NCBI RefSeq assembly: GCF_014193515.1
Contig: NZ_BLXX01000017.1
Span: 1-56,761 of the forward strand
Reading direction: 5' to 3'
Source: Geomonas silvestris
GTDB taxonomy: Bacteria > Desulfobacterota > Desulfuromonadia > Geobacterales > Geobacteraceae
DNA length: 56,761 bases
The position numbers were made by a program, and so were the translations under genes. Shown piece after piece: positions 28,220 through 36,092 of the stretch. Under the pieces are notes generated by a model. It searched no databases, was not told where the DNA came from, and worked only from the letters and a program-made list of their open reading frames with translations. Numbering within the stretch: position 1 is the stretch's first letter; each line of letters opens with the position of its first letter.

Positions 28220-30703
28220 ATGGTCAGCTTAACCATTGATGGCAAGAGCGTGCAGGTTGAAGCCGGCAGCACCATTCTGGATGCTGCGGCAACCGTAGGG
28301 ATCAAGATCCCGACCCTCTGCTGGCTGCAGAAGGTCTCCCCCACCGGCGCCTGCCGCATCTGCGCGGTGGAGATCGAAGGGGTGGACCGCACCATGACCG
28401 CCTGCAACACGCCGGTCAAAGAGGGGATCGTGGTGTCCACGGACACCGAGAAGCTGAGGACCCTGCGCCGCAAGATCATGGAGCTCATGCTGGTGAACCA
28501 CCCGCTGGACTGCCCGGTCTGCGACGCAGGCGGCGAGTGCGGCCTGCAGGACGCCTGCTACGAGCAAGGGGCGGCCCGGCAGGAGTTCTCGGCCCTCTTG
28601 GAGCGCCGCCCCATCCGCTACGACTGGCGCCTTTTGGAGAGCGATCCCAACCGCTGCATCCTCTGCGAGAAGTGCGTCAAGGTTGACCACGAGATCGTCG
28701 GCTGCGACGCCATTCACGTGGTCAACAAGGGTGAGGCGACCATCATCGACACCGTCGACGGCAAGCCCCTGGACTGCGAGTTCTGCGGCAACTGCATCGA
28801 GGCCTGCCCGACCGGGACGCTCATCTCGGCCCCCTTCAAGTTCAAGGGGCGCGTCTGGGACTTCTCGAAGGTGGCGAGCATCTGCGCCTTCTGCGGCGTC
28901 GGCTGCCAGATCGACTACCATGTGCGTAACGGCCGGGTAGGGCGGGTCACCAGCGACGACTCCACCTTCAACAACGGCAACCTCTGCATCAATGGCCGAT
29001 TCGGCTACAGCTACCTGGCCAGCGCCGACCGCCTGGCCCGCCCGCAATTGCGCCAGGGCGGCGCCCTTGCGCCTGTCAGCTGGGACGCCGCACTCGATTA
29101 CGCCGCGGAGAAGCTGAAGGCGATCGTGGCCCAAAACGGCCCGGCCGCGGTGGCGGGGATCGGATCCCCCAGGGTCACCAACGAGGAGAGCTTCCTGTTC
29201 CAGAAGTTCCTGCGCGAGGCGCTCGGGACCGGCAACATCGACTCCGAGGCGCGCCTTGGGTACGCACCGGCCCAGGCCCAGCTCCTGCGCCGCTTCGGCT
29301 TCTCGGGAGCCAGCGCCTGCATCGATCAGATCGACAACGCCCAGGCCATCCTGGTCTTCGGCTGCGACCTCAACGCCGAGGCGACCGGGGTCGAGTACCG
29401 GGTGATCAAGGCGGCGACCAAGCACGACGCCAAGCTGGTCCTCGCCAACATGCGCGAGGTGAAGCTCAGGAAGTTCTCCAACCAGCACCTGAAACACCTC
29501 CCCGGCCGCGAGCTCTTCCTGATCCAGGGGCTCATGAAGGCGCTCGTCGAGGTGGGGGCGCCGCTTCCCGCGGGGAGCGAGACGCTTAAGGCCGAGCTCG
29601 CGAAGCTCACCCTGGCCGAGCTCGCCACGGCAAGCGGGGTCACCGAGGAGCAGCTGCGGGTGGCCGGGAAGCTTCTGGCCGGCAAGGAGCGGGTCGCCAT
29701 CATCTTCGGCGCCGACCTGATGCGCGCGGCCGACGCCGCCGCCAAGGTCACCGCACTTGCCGACCTGGCGGTCCTGACCGGCGCTGCGAGCGGCAACGGT
29801 GGCGGGATCTTCCCGATCGACGCAAAGAACAACACGGTAGGCCTCCTCGACATGGGGGGCGCTCCGGATCTCCTCCCGGGGCAGCAGCCGGCCGCCTCCG
29901 CGGGGAAAGACCTCTGGGGCATCGTGGAGGGGATCGAGCAGGGGAGCATCAAGGCGCTCTACCTTTTGGGGAGCGATCTCGCCGCCCTGCCGGAGAACGC
30001 CCGGATCAGGAAGGCCCTTGCCAAGCTCGAGCTCCTCATCGTGCAGGACATCTTCGAGGGCGAATCGCTCAGCTTCGCGCACGTGGTCTTACCGGCCGCG
30101 GCAGCGGCGGAGAAGTCCGGTTCCTTCACCTCCACCGACAATCGCGTGCAGGTGCTTTTAAAGGCGGTGAACGCGCCCGGCGAAGCGAAGACGGATCTGG
30201 AGATCATCGCGGCGCTCTACCAGCGCCTGGCCGGCACGCAGCAGCCCAGCCGAGCCGAGGAGTTGGCCGAGGAGATCGCCCGCTCCGCCAAAGGGTACCT
30301 GGCCCAGGGAGGGCAGGTGGTGAAGCAGTCGGCGACCCTGCGTTCGGCGGCCATCGCACCGCTGGCCAAGGCTAGTGCCGGCGAGCTGCCCAAATACCAG
30401 CTGCTGGTCGGCCCCATCGGCTACCACAACGGCACCTCCAGCACCCGTTCGGAGAACAACCTCATGGTCTCCCCCTCGGGGTACCTCGAGCTGCACCCGG
30501 CCGACGCCGCCGCCCTCGGTGTTGCCGACGGTGCCGTGGTTAAGGTGAGTTCGGCCCACGGTGCGCTCACCGCACGCGCGAAGGTGAGCGCAAAGCTCCA
30601 GCCGGGGCTCATCTTCGCTCCGGTGCACTTCAGGGAGCTCAACGCGAACGCCCTGCTCAAGGGGAGCTGCAACCTGGTCGAAGTAAAGGTGGAGCGGGGA
30701 TAA
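28220..30703 (+). CDS. sfrA: SfrA-like NuoG/molybdopterin-fold iron-sulfur protein
   Basis: 827 residues. Order of domains: [2Fe-2S] ferredoxin (CWLQ, GACRICAVE, CNTP), His-Cys cluster of the NuoG type (HPLDCPVCDAGGECGLQD), two [4Fe-4S] motifs (RCILCEKC, CEFCGNCIEACP), a third CAFCGVGCQIDY cluster, then the molybdopterin-oxidoreductase fold and a C-terminal dinucleotide-binding domain. Where formate dehydrogenases have Cys/Sec as metal ligand, the matching segment reads EARLGYAP, so Mo or W is probably not bound. It likely relays electrons from SfrB. ATG 28220, 57 bp after sfrB, one operon ended by a strong terminator. Confidence 0.85.
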   Translation: MVSLTIDGKSVQVEAGSTILDAAATVGIKIPTLCWLQKVSPTGACRICAVEIEGVDRTMTACNTPVKEGIVVSTDTEKLRTLRRKIMELMLVNHPLDCPVCDAGGECGLQDACYEQGAARQEFSALLERRPIRYDWRLLESDPNRCILCEKCVKVDHEIVGCDAIHVVNKGEATIIDTVDGKPLDCEFCGNCIEACPTGTLISAPFKFKGRVWDFSKVASICAFCGVGCQIDYHVRNGRVGRVTSDDSTFNNGNLCINGRFGYSYLASADRLARPQLRQGGALAPVSWDAALDYAAEKLKAIVAQNGPAAVAGIGSPRVTNEESFLFQKFLREALGTGNIDSEARLGYAPAQAQLLRRFGFSGASACIDQIDNAQAILVFGCDLNAEATGVEYRVIKAATKHDAKLVLANMREVKLRKFSNQHLKHLPGRELFLIQGLMKALVEVGAPLPAGSETLKAELAKLTLAELATASGVTEEQLRVAGKLLAGKERVAIIFGADLMRAADAAAKVTALADLAVLTGAASGNGGGIFPIDAKNNTVGLLDMGGAPDLLPGQQPAASAGKDLWGIVEGIEQGSIKALYLLGSDLAALPENARIRKALAKLELLIVQDIFEGESLSFAHVVLPAAAAAEKSGSFTSTDNRVQVLLKAVNAPGEAKTDLEIIAALYQRLAGTQQPSRAEELAEEIARSAKGYLAQGGQVVKQSATLRSAAIAPLAKASAGELPKYQLLVGPIGYHNGTSSTRSENNLMVSPSGYLELHPADAAALGVADGAVVKVSSAHGALTARAKVSAKLQPGLIFAPVHFRELNANALLKGSCNLVEVKVERG

Positions 30704-30732
30704 TCTCGAGGGGTACCTGCGCTACGAGAAAA

Positions 30733-30763
30733 GGGGCCCCGGCACGTGCGCGGGGCCTTTTTG
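30733..30763 (+). terminator. Intrinsic terminator after sfrA
   Basis: GGCCCCG (30735-30741) pairs with CGGGGCC (30751-30757), preceded by AAGG and followed by five T. Confidence 0.9.
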
Positions 30764-30926
30764 TTAGGAAGGGGCTTAAGGCTTGGTGGGGGGGCGCACC
30801 ACCCTCGGATTCCGTAGGGCGATTCCTTCGGTATTTTCCTATTTCATTAGGTGATGGATGTGGTAGAGTCACAAGCGCTGTGGCGCGCTCCGCAGTGCTT
30901 GAGACGACAAACCCGAGGCGGTGACT

Positions 30927-31163
30927 ATGGACGACGATAAATTGAAGTACATGGCTTCCACGGTGGCGCAGAATGCCGACATTGCCGAGAAACTGGACAA
31001 GGTGCTGGCTGGCCCCAACGACCGCGCCTACGTCATGTGCAGCTACACGGATTGCAAACTGAGCAGCAAGGGGCGCTGCACCATCTTCACAATACTCGAC
31101 GTGCCGCGCATGAAAACCGGTCAACCCTGCGACCGCTACGAGTCTGCAGTCAAGATGGGGTAA
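30927..31163 (+). CDS. Small four-cysteine protein of unknown function
   Basis: 78 residues. The C-terminal half holds four cysteines (MCSYTDCK, GRCTIF, QPCDRYE) spaced C-x5-C-x7-C-x16-C, suitable for one metal ion or an Fe-S cluster. No signal peptide. ATG 30927 is preceded by GAGG at eight bases; a GTG two codons earlier is too close to it. The family is not one I can name. It stands between two terminators, so it is transcribed alone. Its position next to sfrAB may be coincidence. Confidence 0.7.
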   Translation: MDDDKLKYMASTVAQNADIAEKLDKVLAGPNDRAYVMCSYTDCKLSSKGRCTIFTILDVPRMKTGQPCDRYESAVKMG

Positions 31164-31202
31164 GACGAGCCGGGGACGCGGTACAAATAGGTAGTGCGCA
31201 GT

Positions 31203-31246
31203 AAAAAGAAAAGCCCTGCCGGGAGAACCGGTGGGGCTTTTCTTTT
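31203..31246 (+). terminator. Intrinsic terminator after the four-cysteine gene
   Basis: AAAAGAAAAGCCC and GGGCTTTTCTTTT form a long stem around a CCGG-containing loop; the U-rich arm serves as tail. Confidence 0.9.
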
Positions 31247-31317
31247 GTGGGGCAGAGGCCTCGAGCGCTGGTGTTTCGTGATCTCGTCAAGGCTCTCCGT
31301 CGCCGCTCCACAAACGA

Positions 31318-31347
31318 CAAAAGCCCCTGTTAAAAACAGAGGCCTTG
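31318..31347 (-). terminator. Intrinsic terminator of rpsT
   Basis: On the minus strand AAGGCCTCTG, loop TTTTTAA, CAGGGGCTT, then TTGTCGTTTG. It lies about 85 bases beyond the rpsT stop. Confidence 0.75.
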
Positions 31348-31432
31348 GTCGGGTTGCTGTACGGTTATTGTGCGGCGCTGCGGGGACTGCCGCCCTGAGG
31401 CAGGAGTTCCACGTTGCGTCGCCGAACCGGGA

Positions 31433-31696
31433 TTAGCCCAGGGTGTTGACCAGTTTGGTCAGACGCGAAACGTTGCGGGAAGCATTCGAGGAGTGGATGA
31501 TCCCCTTGGTAGCAGCGCCGTCGATGACGGGAATCGCTACGGCCAGAGCCGCCTGGGCAGCCGCCTGGTCCTTGCTGGCGACAGCTTCGCGAACGCGCTT
31601 GATGAAGGTGCGCAGAGTGGAACGCTCGTGCTTGTTACGCTCGGTCCTTTTCGCGGTCTGCTTGATCCTTTTGATTGCCGATTTATGGTTTGCCAA
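31433..31696 (-). CDS. rpsT: 30S ribosomal protein S20
   Basis: 87 residues, basic and helical, beginning [16 protein letters not shown] as expected for S20, which binds 16S rRNA in the body of the small subunit. The start codon is TTG at 31696 behind GGAGG; no ATG or GTG is available at the N-terminus. E. coli rpsT also starts with UUG, and that poor start is part of its translational autoregulation, so the same control may operate here. Monocistronic, with its own promoter and terminator. Confidence 0.97.
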   Translation of the reverse strand: MANHKSAIKRIKQTAKRTERNKHERSTLRTFIKRVREAVASKDQAAAQAALAVAIPVIDGAATKGIIHSSNASRNVSRLTKLVNTLG

Positions 31697-31749
31697 ACTG
31701 CACCTCCGGTGTATTTAAAGTAGAGCTGTGAGATTTTTGGAAAGTTAAA

Positions 31750-31779
31750 CTTATAGCACCGTGGTAAGTCTGGTGTCAA
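31750..31779 (-). promoter_or_regulatory. Promoter of rpsT
   Basis: On the minus strand TTGACA (31779-31774), 18-bp spacer, TATAAG (31755-31750). Leader about 45 nt. Confidence 0.7.
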
Positions 31780-32081
31780 GCGGAAATCCATCGGACGCGG
31801 AAAAAGTGTGAACCTTCGCAGGAAGCTGCCCACCTTAGCACGACTTCTCCACCATTTCCAGTACTTTCTCCGGCTCAGTCATGTTCCGCGGCACCCTCCA
31901 CGGCAACTCCCCGGGATTCGCTGTTTCGTGGGAGACCGGAAGTCCCTCGTCCCCCGGGAGAAGGGCAGCCCGGCCGCCGCTGCCAAGCTGCTCTGGCTGC
32001 TGTGACGCTGAGGGCGTCGCCGCGAAGTCGTGCACCCTTTCCTTGGGAACAGGCGGCGCGTCCTTTGTGCGGCCTCGATAA
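31780..32081. other. Intergenic region with no recognised gene
   Basis: About 300 bp between the rpsT promoter and the cytochrome operon terminator. Open frames on both strands look like shadows, and no motif, RNA gene or repeat was recognised. Confidence 0.5.
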
Positions 32082-32151
32082 AAAAACCTCGCCCTCCGTC
32101 CCGACCGCTGAACGGGAACAGCAGCCGGGGGAGGGGCCGGAGGGCGAGGGT
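32082..32151 (-). terminator. Intrinsic terminator of the cytochrome operon
   Basis: On the minus strand CCTCGCCCTCCG and CGGAGGGCGAGG form a 12-bp perfect stem around a 39-nt loop, followed by seven U. It starts right after the cytochrome stop codon. Confidence 0.85.
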
Positions 32152-32157
32152 GAAACG

Positions 32158-33549
32158 CTACCACTCCTCTTTCTGCTTCTCGACCAGCTTTTTAAGGTAC
32201 AGCTCCGGGGTGGTCAGTTTGACGATCTCGGCGTCGCTGTACCCCAGGTCCTTGAAGTTCAGCACCCCGTTGGGGGCGTGACAGTTGGCGCAGGAGAGCG
32301 ACTTGCTCTTCGTCACCAGGTGGTTGCTGCCGAAGTAGATGGTCTGCCAGCCGGGGACGGCGTTCTTGGCGACCTGCTCCGGGTCCTTCATCCCCAGGGT
32401 GCGTGCTGCCGAGGCCACGCCGGCGCGGGTGTCCCCGTTTGCCATCGGGGGAGCGAAGTCCATGGAGAGGAGGTTGCCTGTTTTCGCCTCGAAGTACGCC
32501 TTACCCTGGAAGATCTTGAAGGGGGTGATCCTGCTCTTGCCGTCCTGGCGGCTCCCCTTGGGGCCGATGAAGTGCGGCGTGTTCTTCACCGTGCCGTTGT
32601 ACCAGGCGTAGACCGGCGTGGTCTCGTTCGCCTCCTTCTTCAGGGTGGTCGGCTCGTAGAACTTGTCGCTTCCCTGCTCCCAGACCGTGAAGTCCTTGGC
32701 GAAGGCCCCGCCGGTGCGCGGGATGTGACAGGTCTGGCAGGCGATGCGCGCGGTGTGCCGGTTCAGGTCCGCGTCCTTGTGCGGTTTCGCGCCATGGCAG
32801 GAGGTGTCGGCACAGCTCACCAGCAGGCCGTCGGTCGCCCAGTTGTTGGGATCCAGGCCGGTCGGCATCCGGTGGTTCTTGGCCTTATGGCAGTCGACGC
32901 AGACCATCCCCTTGGCGGCATGGGCATCGGTCTCCTTGGTGAACGAGAAGCCCCTTTTCACCACCACCCCGCCGCCGGCCGCCTCGTGGCAGACCATGCA
33001 GTTCTTCACGGTCGGCTTGGAGATGGCGAGCGCCGCCTTGGTGCTGCGGTCCTGCCCCATGACCACGCGCCCCTCGGCGTCCTTGTACGGTTTGCGCTGC
33101 CTGAAGTCGTAGTCGCTCGAGTGGCAGACCAGGCAGTCCACCGCTTTCTGCGCCTCGGGCCCGGTGCTCGCTACGTCGCTTAAGTGGTTACCCGGGTGGC
33201 AGGTGTTGCAGCCGGAGAACTTGGTCTTGCCGGTCTCCGGGCTTTTGGGGATCTCCTTCAGGTTGTTGACGATGTCGTTGCCGTTGCACATCACGTAGAT
33301 GCGGTTTTTCATGCCGTACTCTTTGTTGGGGTCGAGCCCCTCGACATTGCTCACCTTGGAGGCGTGCTTCCAGTGAACCGTCTCCAGGAACGCTGCGGCC
33401 GTCCCCGGGTGGCACTCCTCGCACGACTCCGGGCCGTGGTAGCCATTTTTCTCCAGCGCTTCCTTGCCGGGATGTTCCGCTCCCCGCGCCGGCAGCGCCG
33501 CCAGTCCAAGCGCTAACAAAACTGCTGCAACCGATACTGAACTCTTCAT
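32158..33549 (-). CDS. Exported octaheme c-type cytochrome (OTR-like)
   Basis: 463 residues with a signal peptide (cleavage near ARGAEH) and no lipobox, so soluble in the periplasm or beyond. Haem sites: CEECH 43, CNTCH 114, CLVCH 139, CMVCH 184, CVDCH 217, CADTSCH 246 (a CX4CH site), CQTCH 271 and CANCH 420, eight in all. The spacing, the TVHWKH after the first site and the CHEAAGGGVVVKRG region recall the octaheme tetrathionate-reductase superfamily. It is third in an operon behind a porin and a small exported protein, which suggests a role in electron transfer across the outer membrane. Reductase activity is possible but unproven. Confidence 0.85.
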   Translation of the reverse strand: MKSSVSVAAVLLALGLAALPARGAEHPGKEALEKNGYHGPESCEECHPGTAAAFLETVHWKHASKVSNVEGLDPNKEYGMKNRIYVMCNGNDIVNNLKEIPKSPETGKTKFSGCNTCHPGNHLSDVASTGPEAQKAVDCLVCHSSDYDFRQRKPYKDAEGRVVMGQDRSTKAALAISKPTVKNCMVCHEAAGGGVVVKRGFSFTKETDAHAAKGMVCVDCHKAKNHRMPTGLDPNNWATDGLLVSCADTSCHGAKPHKDADLNRHTARIACQTCHIPRTGGAFAKDFTVWEQGSDKFYEPTTLKKEANETTPVYAWYNGTVKNTPHFIGPKGSRQDGKSRITPFKIFQGKAYFEAKTGNLLSMDFAPPMANGDTRAGVASAARTLGMKDPEQVAKNAVPGWQTIYFGSNHLVTKSKSLSCANCHAPNGVLNFKDLGYSDAEIVKLTTPELYLKKLVEKQKEEW

Positions 33550-33697
33550 CTGCCTTTCTCTCCCTCGGGCTGCTGATGCCCGGACCCGGGCTCCGCCGCA
33601 AATCGATTGGTTGTTGAATTCATATTATTGAATGTTTGTGCGCCAAAAAAACGCTGCAGTTCCGGGGGAGCTACAGCGTGACGGGGGCGCTGGCCGG

Positions 33698-34024
33698 CTA
33701 GCAACCGGCGGTCTTGCGGAAGAACTTCGACACGTTCTTGCCGTCGATCACCTCGTACTTGCAGCGGATCTCGTCCCCTTCCTGGATCCGGTGGTCCTTG
33801 AACTTGTCCAGGGTCAGGTCGTCGTTCACCGTGATCACCACCAGGTTCTCGGTCTTGTTGTCCTTCAAGGTGGCGGTGGCGGTCTTGGCGTCCTTGCCGG
33901 CGATCTCGATCTTGGTGATCACCCCCACCATCTTGATCTCCTCTGCCTGGGCCGTGCCGCTGAAACCGATGACGGAAACCGCGAGAAGTGCCAGTACTGC
34001 TACCAGTGCCAATGCGTTTTTCAT
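33698..34024 (-). CDS. Small exported protein in the porin-cytochrome operon
   Basis: 108 residues with a clear signal peptide (hydrophobic core about 5-22, cleavage near AQAEE). The mature part of about 80 residues looks like an all-beta, OB-like domain (KMVGVITKIEIAGKD, TATLKDNKTENLVVITVNDD) with one Cys in IRCKYEV and a Cys at the C-terminus. No haem motif. ATG 34024 has AAAGGAGAG at seven bases. It sits between the porin (112 bp upstream) and the cytochrome (148 bp downstream), so it probably helps assemble or plug that complex; this is inference. Confidence 0.8.
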   Translation of the reverse strand: MKNALALVAVLALLAVSVIGFSGTAQAEEIKMVGVITKIEIAGKDAKTATATLKDNKTENLVVITVNDDLTLDKFKDHRIQEGDEIRCKYEVIDGKNVSKFFRKTAGC

Positions 34025-34136
34025 GGTCGAACTCTCCTTTGTGCGGTGCGCTGGAGGGAAGGGTATCACCCCGGCGCCGGGCTGCAACGCTGCTGTGACG
34101 GCGGGAGGTGATCCTCCCGCCGTCGGCCGGCCTCTT

Positions 34137-35789
34137 TTAGAATTTCACCTCGAAGGTGAAGTAGATGTCCTGTGCGTTTTTAAGCGGGGTGAGCAGCATC
34201 ATGTCGCCAGGCTGCACGTCGGCGACCTTCACCGGTGCGCCGACCCAGTTGTTGCTCCCGGTGTACTCGAAGTCGTAGTACTGGTACCCCACCTTGACGA
34301 AGGCCTTGGAGAGGTGCGAGGAGATCGGTTTCAGGTTCAGTTCCTGGATCAGGTAGGTCTCGTAGACGTTGCCGCGGGTCCCCAGCTTGGAGGTCCAGAT
34401 GTCGTCGGCCGCCGGGGCGAAGGTGATCCAGTTTTTGGAGCCGTGGTTGTACTCGACGCCGAGCTTCGTGTTGGTCGGCTCGTAGTCGTAGCGCGCGCCC
34501 AGGTAGCCGGCCCAGCCGGTCTTGCTGGAGGGTGCCTCGGGGCGGAAGAAGCTGCCGGTCATCAGGCCCTGGAACCCGGCGTTGGCCGAGACGTTGTCGT
34601 TGGGGTGGGTGACGCTCATCCCCAGGTTGGCGAAGAAGTTCAGCTTGCCGGGGCCTATGTTCTTGAAGGTGCTGGTGGTCCCCACGCCGTACCAGTCGAT
34701 GTCGCCAAGTTCCACCGAGGGCGAGGTGTTGCCGAATGCGGTATCGCGCATGGTCGGGAAGTCGAAGATGCCGAAGCCGCGGTTCCACTGCAGCCAGACC
34801 CTGAGCGGGTCGGTGTCGATCGGGATCACGGCGACCCCCAGCATATCTGTGTCGTTCAGGGAGTTGCTCGGGGTCTCAAAGCCGCTCTCGAAGCCGCGGC
34901 CGTAGCAGATTTTTGCGTAGGCGCCGGGGAGCGCATCGATGTCCGGAGCCCAGCCGATGGTCATGCCGTCGAAGGCGTAGTCGACCAGCAGTGCCGGGGT
35001 GCCGCCGTTACCCGGGCGCTCGGTGTTCTGGCGCAGCTGCGAGGGGTCGCCGTTGGTGGAGGGACGGCGCCCGACCGAGAACCAGATCGGCTGGTCAGCG
35101 ATGTTGGACCAAGTGGCATAGGCTCGGTCCACGTTCAGAAGGCTCGTCGAGGGGACGTGCCCCAGGGTGCCGTCGAAGACGCCGACGCGGTCGGCGAAGA
35201 AGGGGGTGTCACCGTTGTTGGTCACCGCCGAAGGGTCCTGGGATCCGAAGGTCTTGTAGGCCAGAAGCCGGATGTTGACCGTCACGTCCTTGGTCGCCTT
35301 GGCGTGCAGGTCGACCCCAAGCCGGTTGGTGTAGATCGAGTCGTTGTTCGGCTTGTAGGCCGGCACCTGCTGCGCGAAGTTCAGCAGCTGGCCGGCCATG
35401 GCCTGGTTCGCGCCCAGGAATGCGTTGGCGCCCTGGTAGGTGCGGACCTGCCTCATCTGGTTCGAGAAGGTGGAGAAGGCGGCGACCTGCGGGCCGAAGT
35501 TGACCGGGTCGGTAAGAAACCCGTTGTTCATGAAGGCTTGCGCGTTGGCAAAGGTCTTGTTGACGTCGGTGTAGGCCTTGGTCTCGCCTTTCAGCGAGTC
35601 GAAGCGAAAGCGGTAGTCCCCGCCGATGGTGAGCCACTTGCTGAGGGTCTTCTCCTCCAGCCGCTCGACCTTGCGGGTCAGGTCGTTGATCTTTTGCTGC
35701 ATGGCCTGCTCGTCCGCCCAGGCGCCGGCTGGCAGGCCTAGGGCCAGCAGCAGCGCAACCGCTGTCGTATTACTCCGAGATACTTTCAT
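34137..35789 (-). CDS. Outer-membrane porin-like protein (DUF3373 type)
   Basis: 550 residues: signal peptide (cleavage near AWADE), a short coiled coil (QQKINDLTRKVERLEEKTL), then a long series of amphipathic beta strands (WLTIGGDYRFRFDSL, TVNIRLLAYKTF, IWFSVGRRPS) ending with YFTFEVKF, whose terminal Phe is the outer-membrane assembly signal. The pattern fits the DUF3373 porins of Geobacter, one of which belongs to a known extracellular-electron-transfer conduit. ATG 35789 has AGGGGG upstream; the upstream in-frame extension is rejected. First gene of the operon with the small protein and the octaheme cytochrome. Confidence 0.83.
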   Translation of the reverse strand: MKVSRSNTTAVALLLALGLPAGAWADEQAMQQKINDLTRKVERLEEKTLSKWLTIGGDYRFRFDSLKGETKAYTDVNKTFANAQAFMNNGFLTDPVNFGPQVAAFSTFSNQMRQVRTYQGANAFLGANQAMAGQLLNFAQQVPAYKPNNDSIYTNRLGVDLHAKATKDVTVNIRLLAYKTFGSQDPSAVTNNGDTPFFADRVGVFDGTLGHVPSTSLLNVDRAYATWSNIADQPIWFSVGRRPSTNGDPSQLRQNTERPGNGGTPALLVDYAFDGMTIGWAPDIDALPGAYAKICYGRGFESGFETPSNSLNDTDMLGVAVIPIDTDPLRVWLQWNRGFGIFDFPTMRDTAFGNTSPSVELGDIDWYGVGTTSTFKNIGPGKLNFFANLGMSVTHPNDNVSANAGFQGLMTGSFFRPEAPSSKTGWAGYLGARYDYEPTNTKLGVEYNHGSKNWITFAPAADDIWTSKLGTRGNVYETYLIQELNLKPISSHLSKAFVKVGYQYYDFEYTGSNNWVGAPVKVADVQPGDMMLLTPLKNAQDIYFTFEVKF

Positions 35790-35894
35790 GTTCCCCCCTG
35801 TGCGTAGGTATCGGCACCCCGTTGGCCCAGGGAGCCGTGATCCGGCCGCTGCAGTCGGCTCGGACGTTAACATTTCATGACATAACCCGCGCGA

Positions 35895-35923
35895 ACTTTA
35901 TGCCTGAACGCAACACCTGTCAA
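35895..35923 (-). promoter_or_regulatory. Promoter of the porin-cytochrome operon
   Basis: On the minus strand TTGACA (35923-35918), 17-bp spacer, TAAAGT (35900-35895). Leader close to 98 nt, GC-rich and able to fold, though no known riboswitch was recognised in it. Confidence 0.65.
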
Positions 35924-35967
35924 TATGTTTTTTTATATATATGACCGTAAGGATTATGGGATAGTGT

Positions 35968-36004
35968 TTGATTTGTATCACCACAGTGATGACCCGGTGA
36001 TACA
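35968..36004. promoter_or_regulatory. CRP/FNR-like box and palindrome between porin operon and miaB
   Basis: TTGAT-N4-ATCAC at 35968-35981 is one base from the CRP/FNR-family consensus (TTGAT-N4-ATCAA). Overlapping it, TGTATCACC (35974-35982) and GGTGATACA (35996-36004) are perfect inverted repeats. The box is about 86 bp upstream of the porin start site and 91 bp from the miaB one. Confidence 0.5.
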
Positions 36005-36029
36005 GAGATTCCGCCCTGGGTTTTAGCTG

Positions 36030-36059
36030 TTGACGTAACGGCGCCGATATGCATACTAT
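36030..36059 (+). promoter_or_regulatory. Promoter of miaB
   Basis: TTGACG (36030-36035), 18-bp spacer, TACTAT (36054-36059), about 34 bp before the start codon. Confidence 0.6.
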
Positions 36060-36092
36060 TCAGCAATTTAAAGTCAGGAAAAACAGGTGGAT

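Noticed and set aside
31835..32164. Minus-strand open frame of 109 codons downstream of the cytochrome
   Set aside because: It runs through the operon terminator, is Pro/Arg-rich and has no ribosome-binding site.
35790..35888. Cyclic-di-GMP (GEMM) riboswitch in the porin leader
   Set aside because: The fragment ACGCACAGGG occurs, but it is the ribosome-binding region directly before the start codon, and the required CAAACC, GCAAAGCC and pairing partners are missing.
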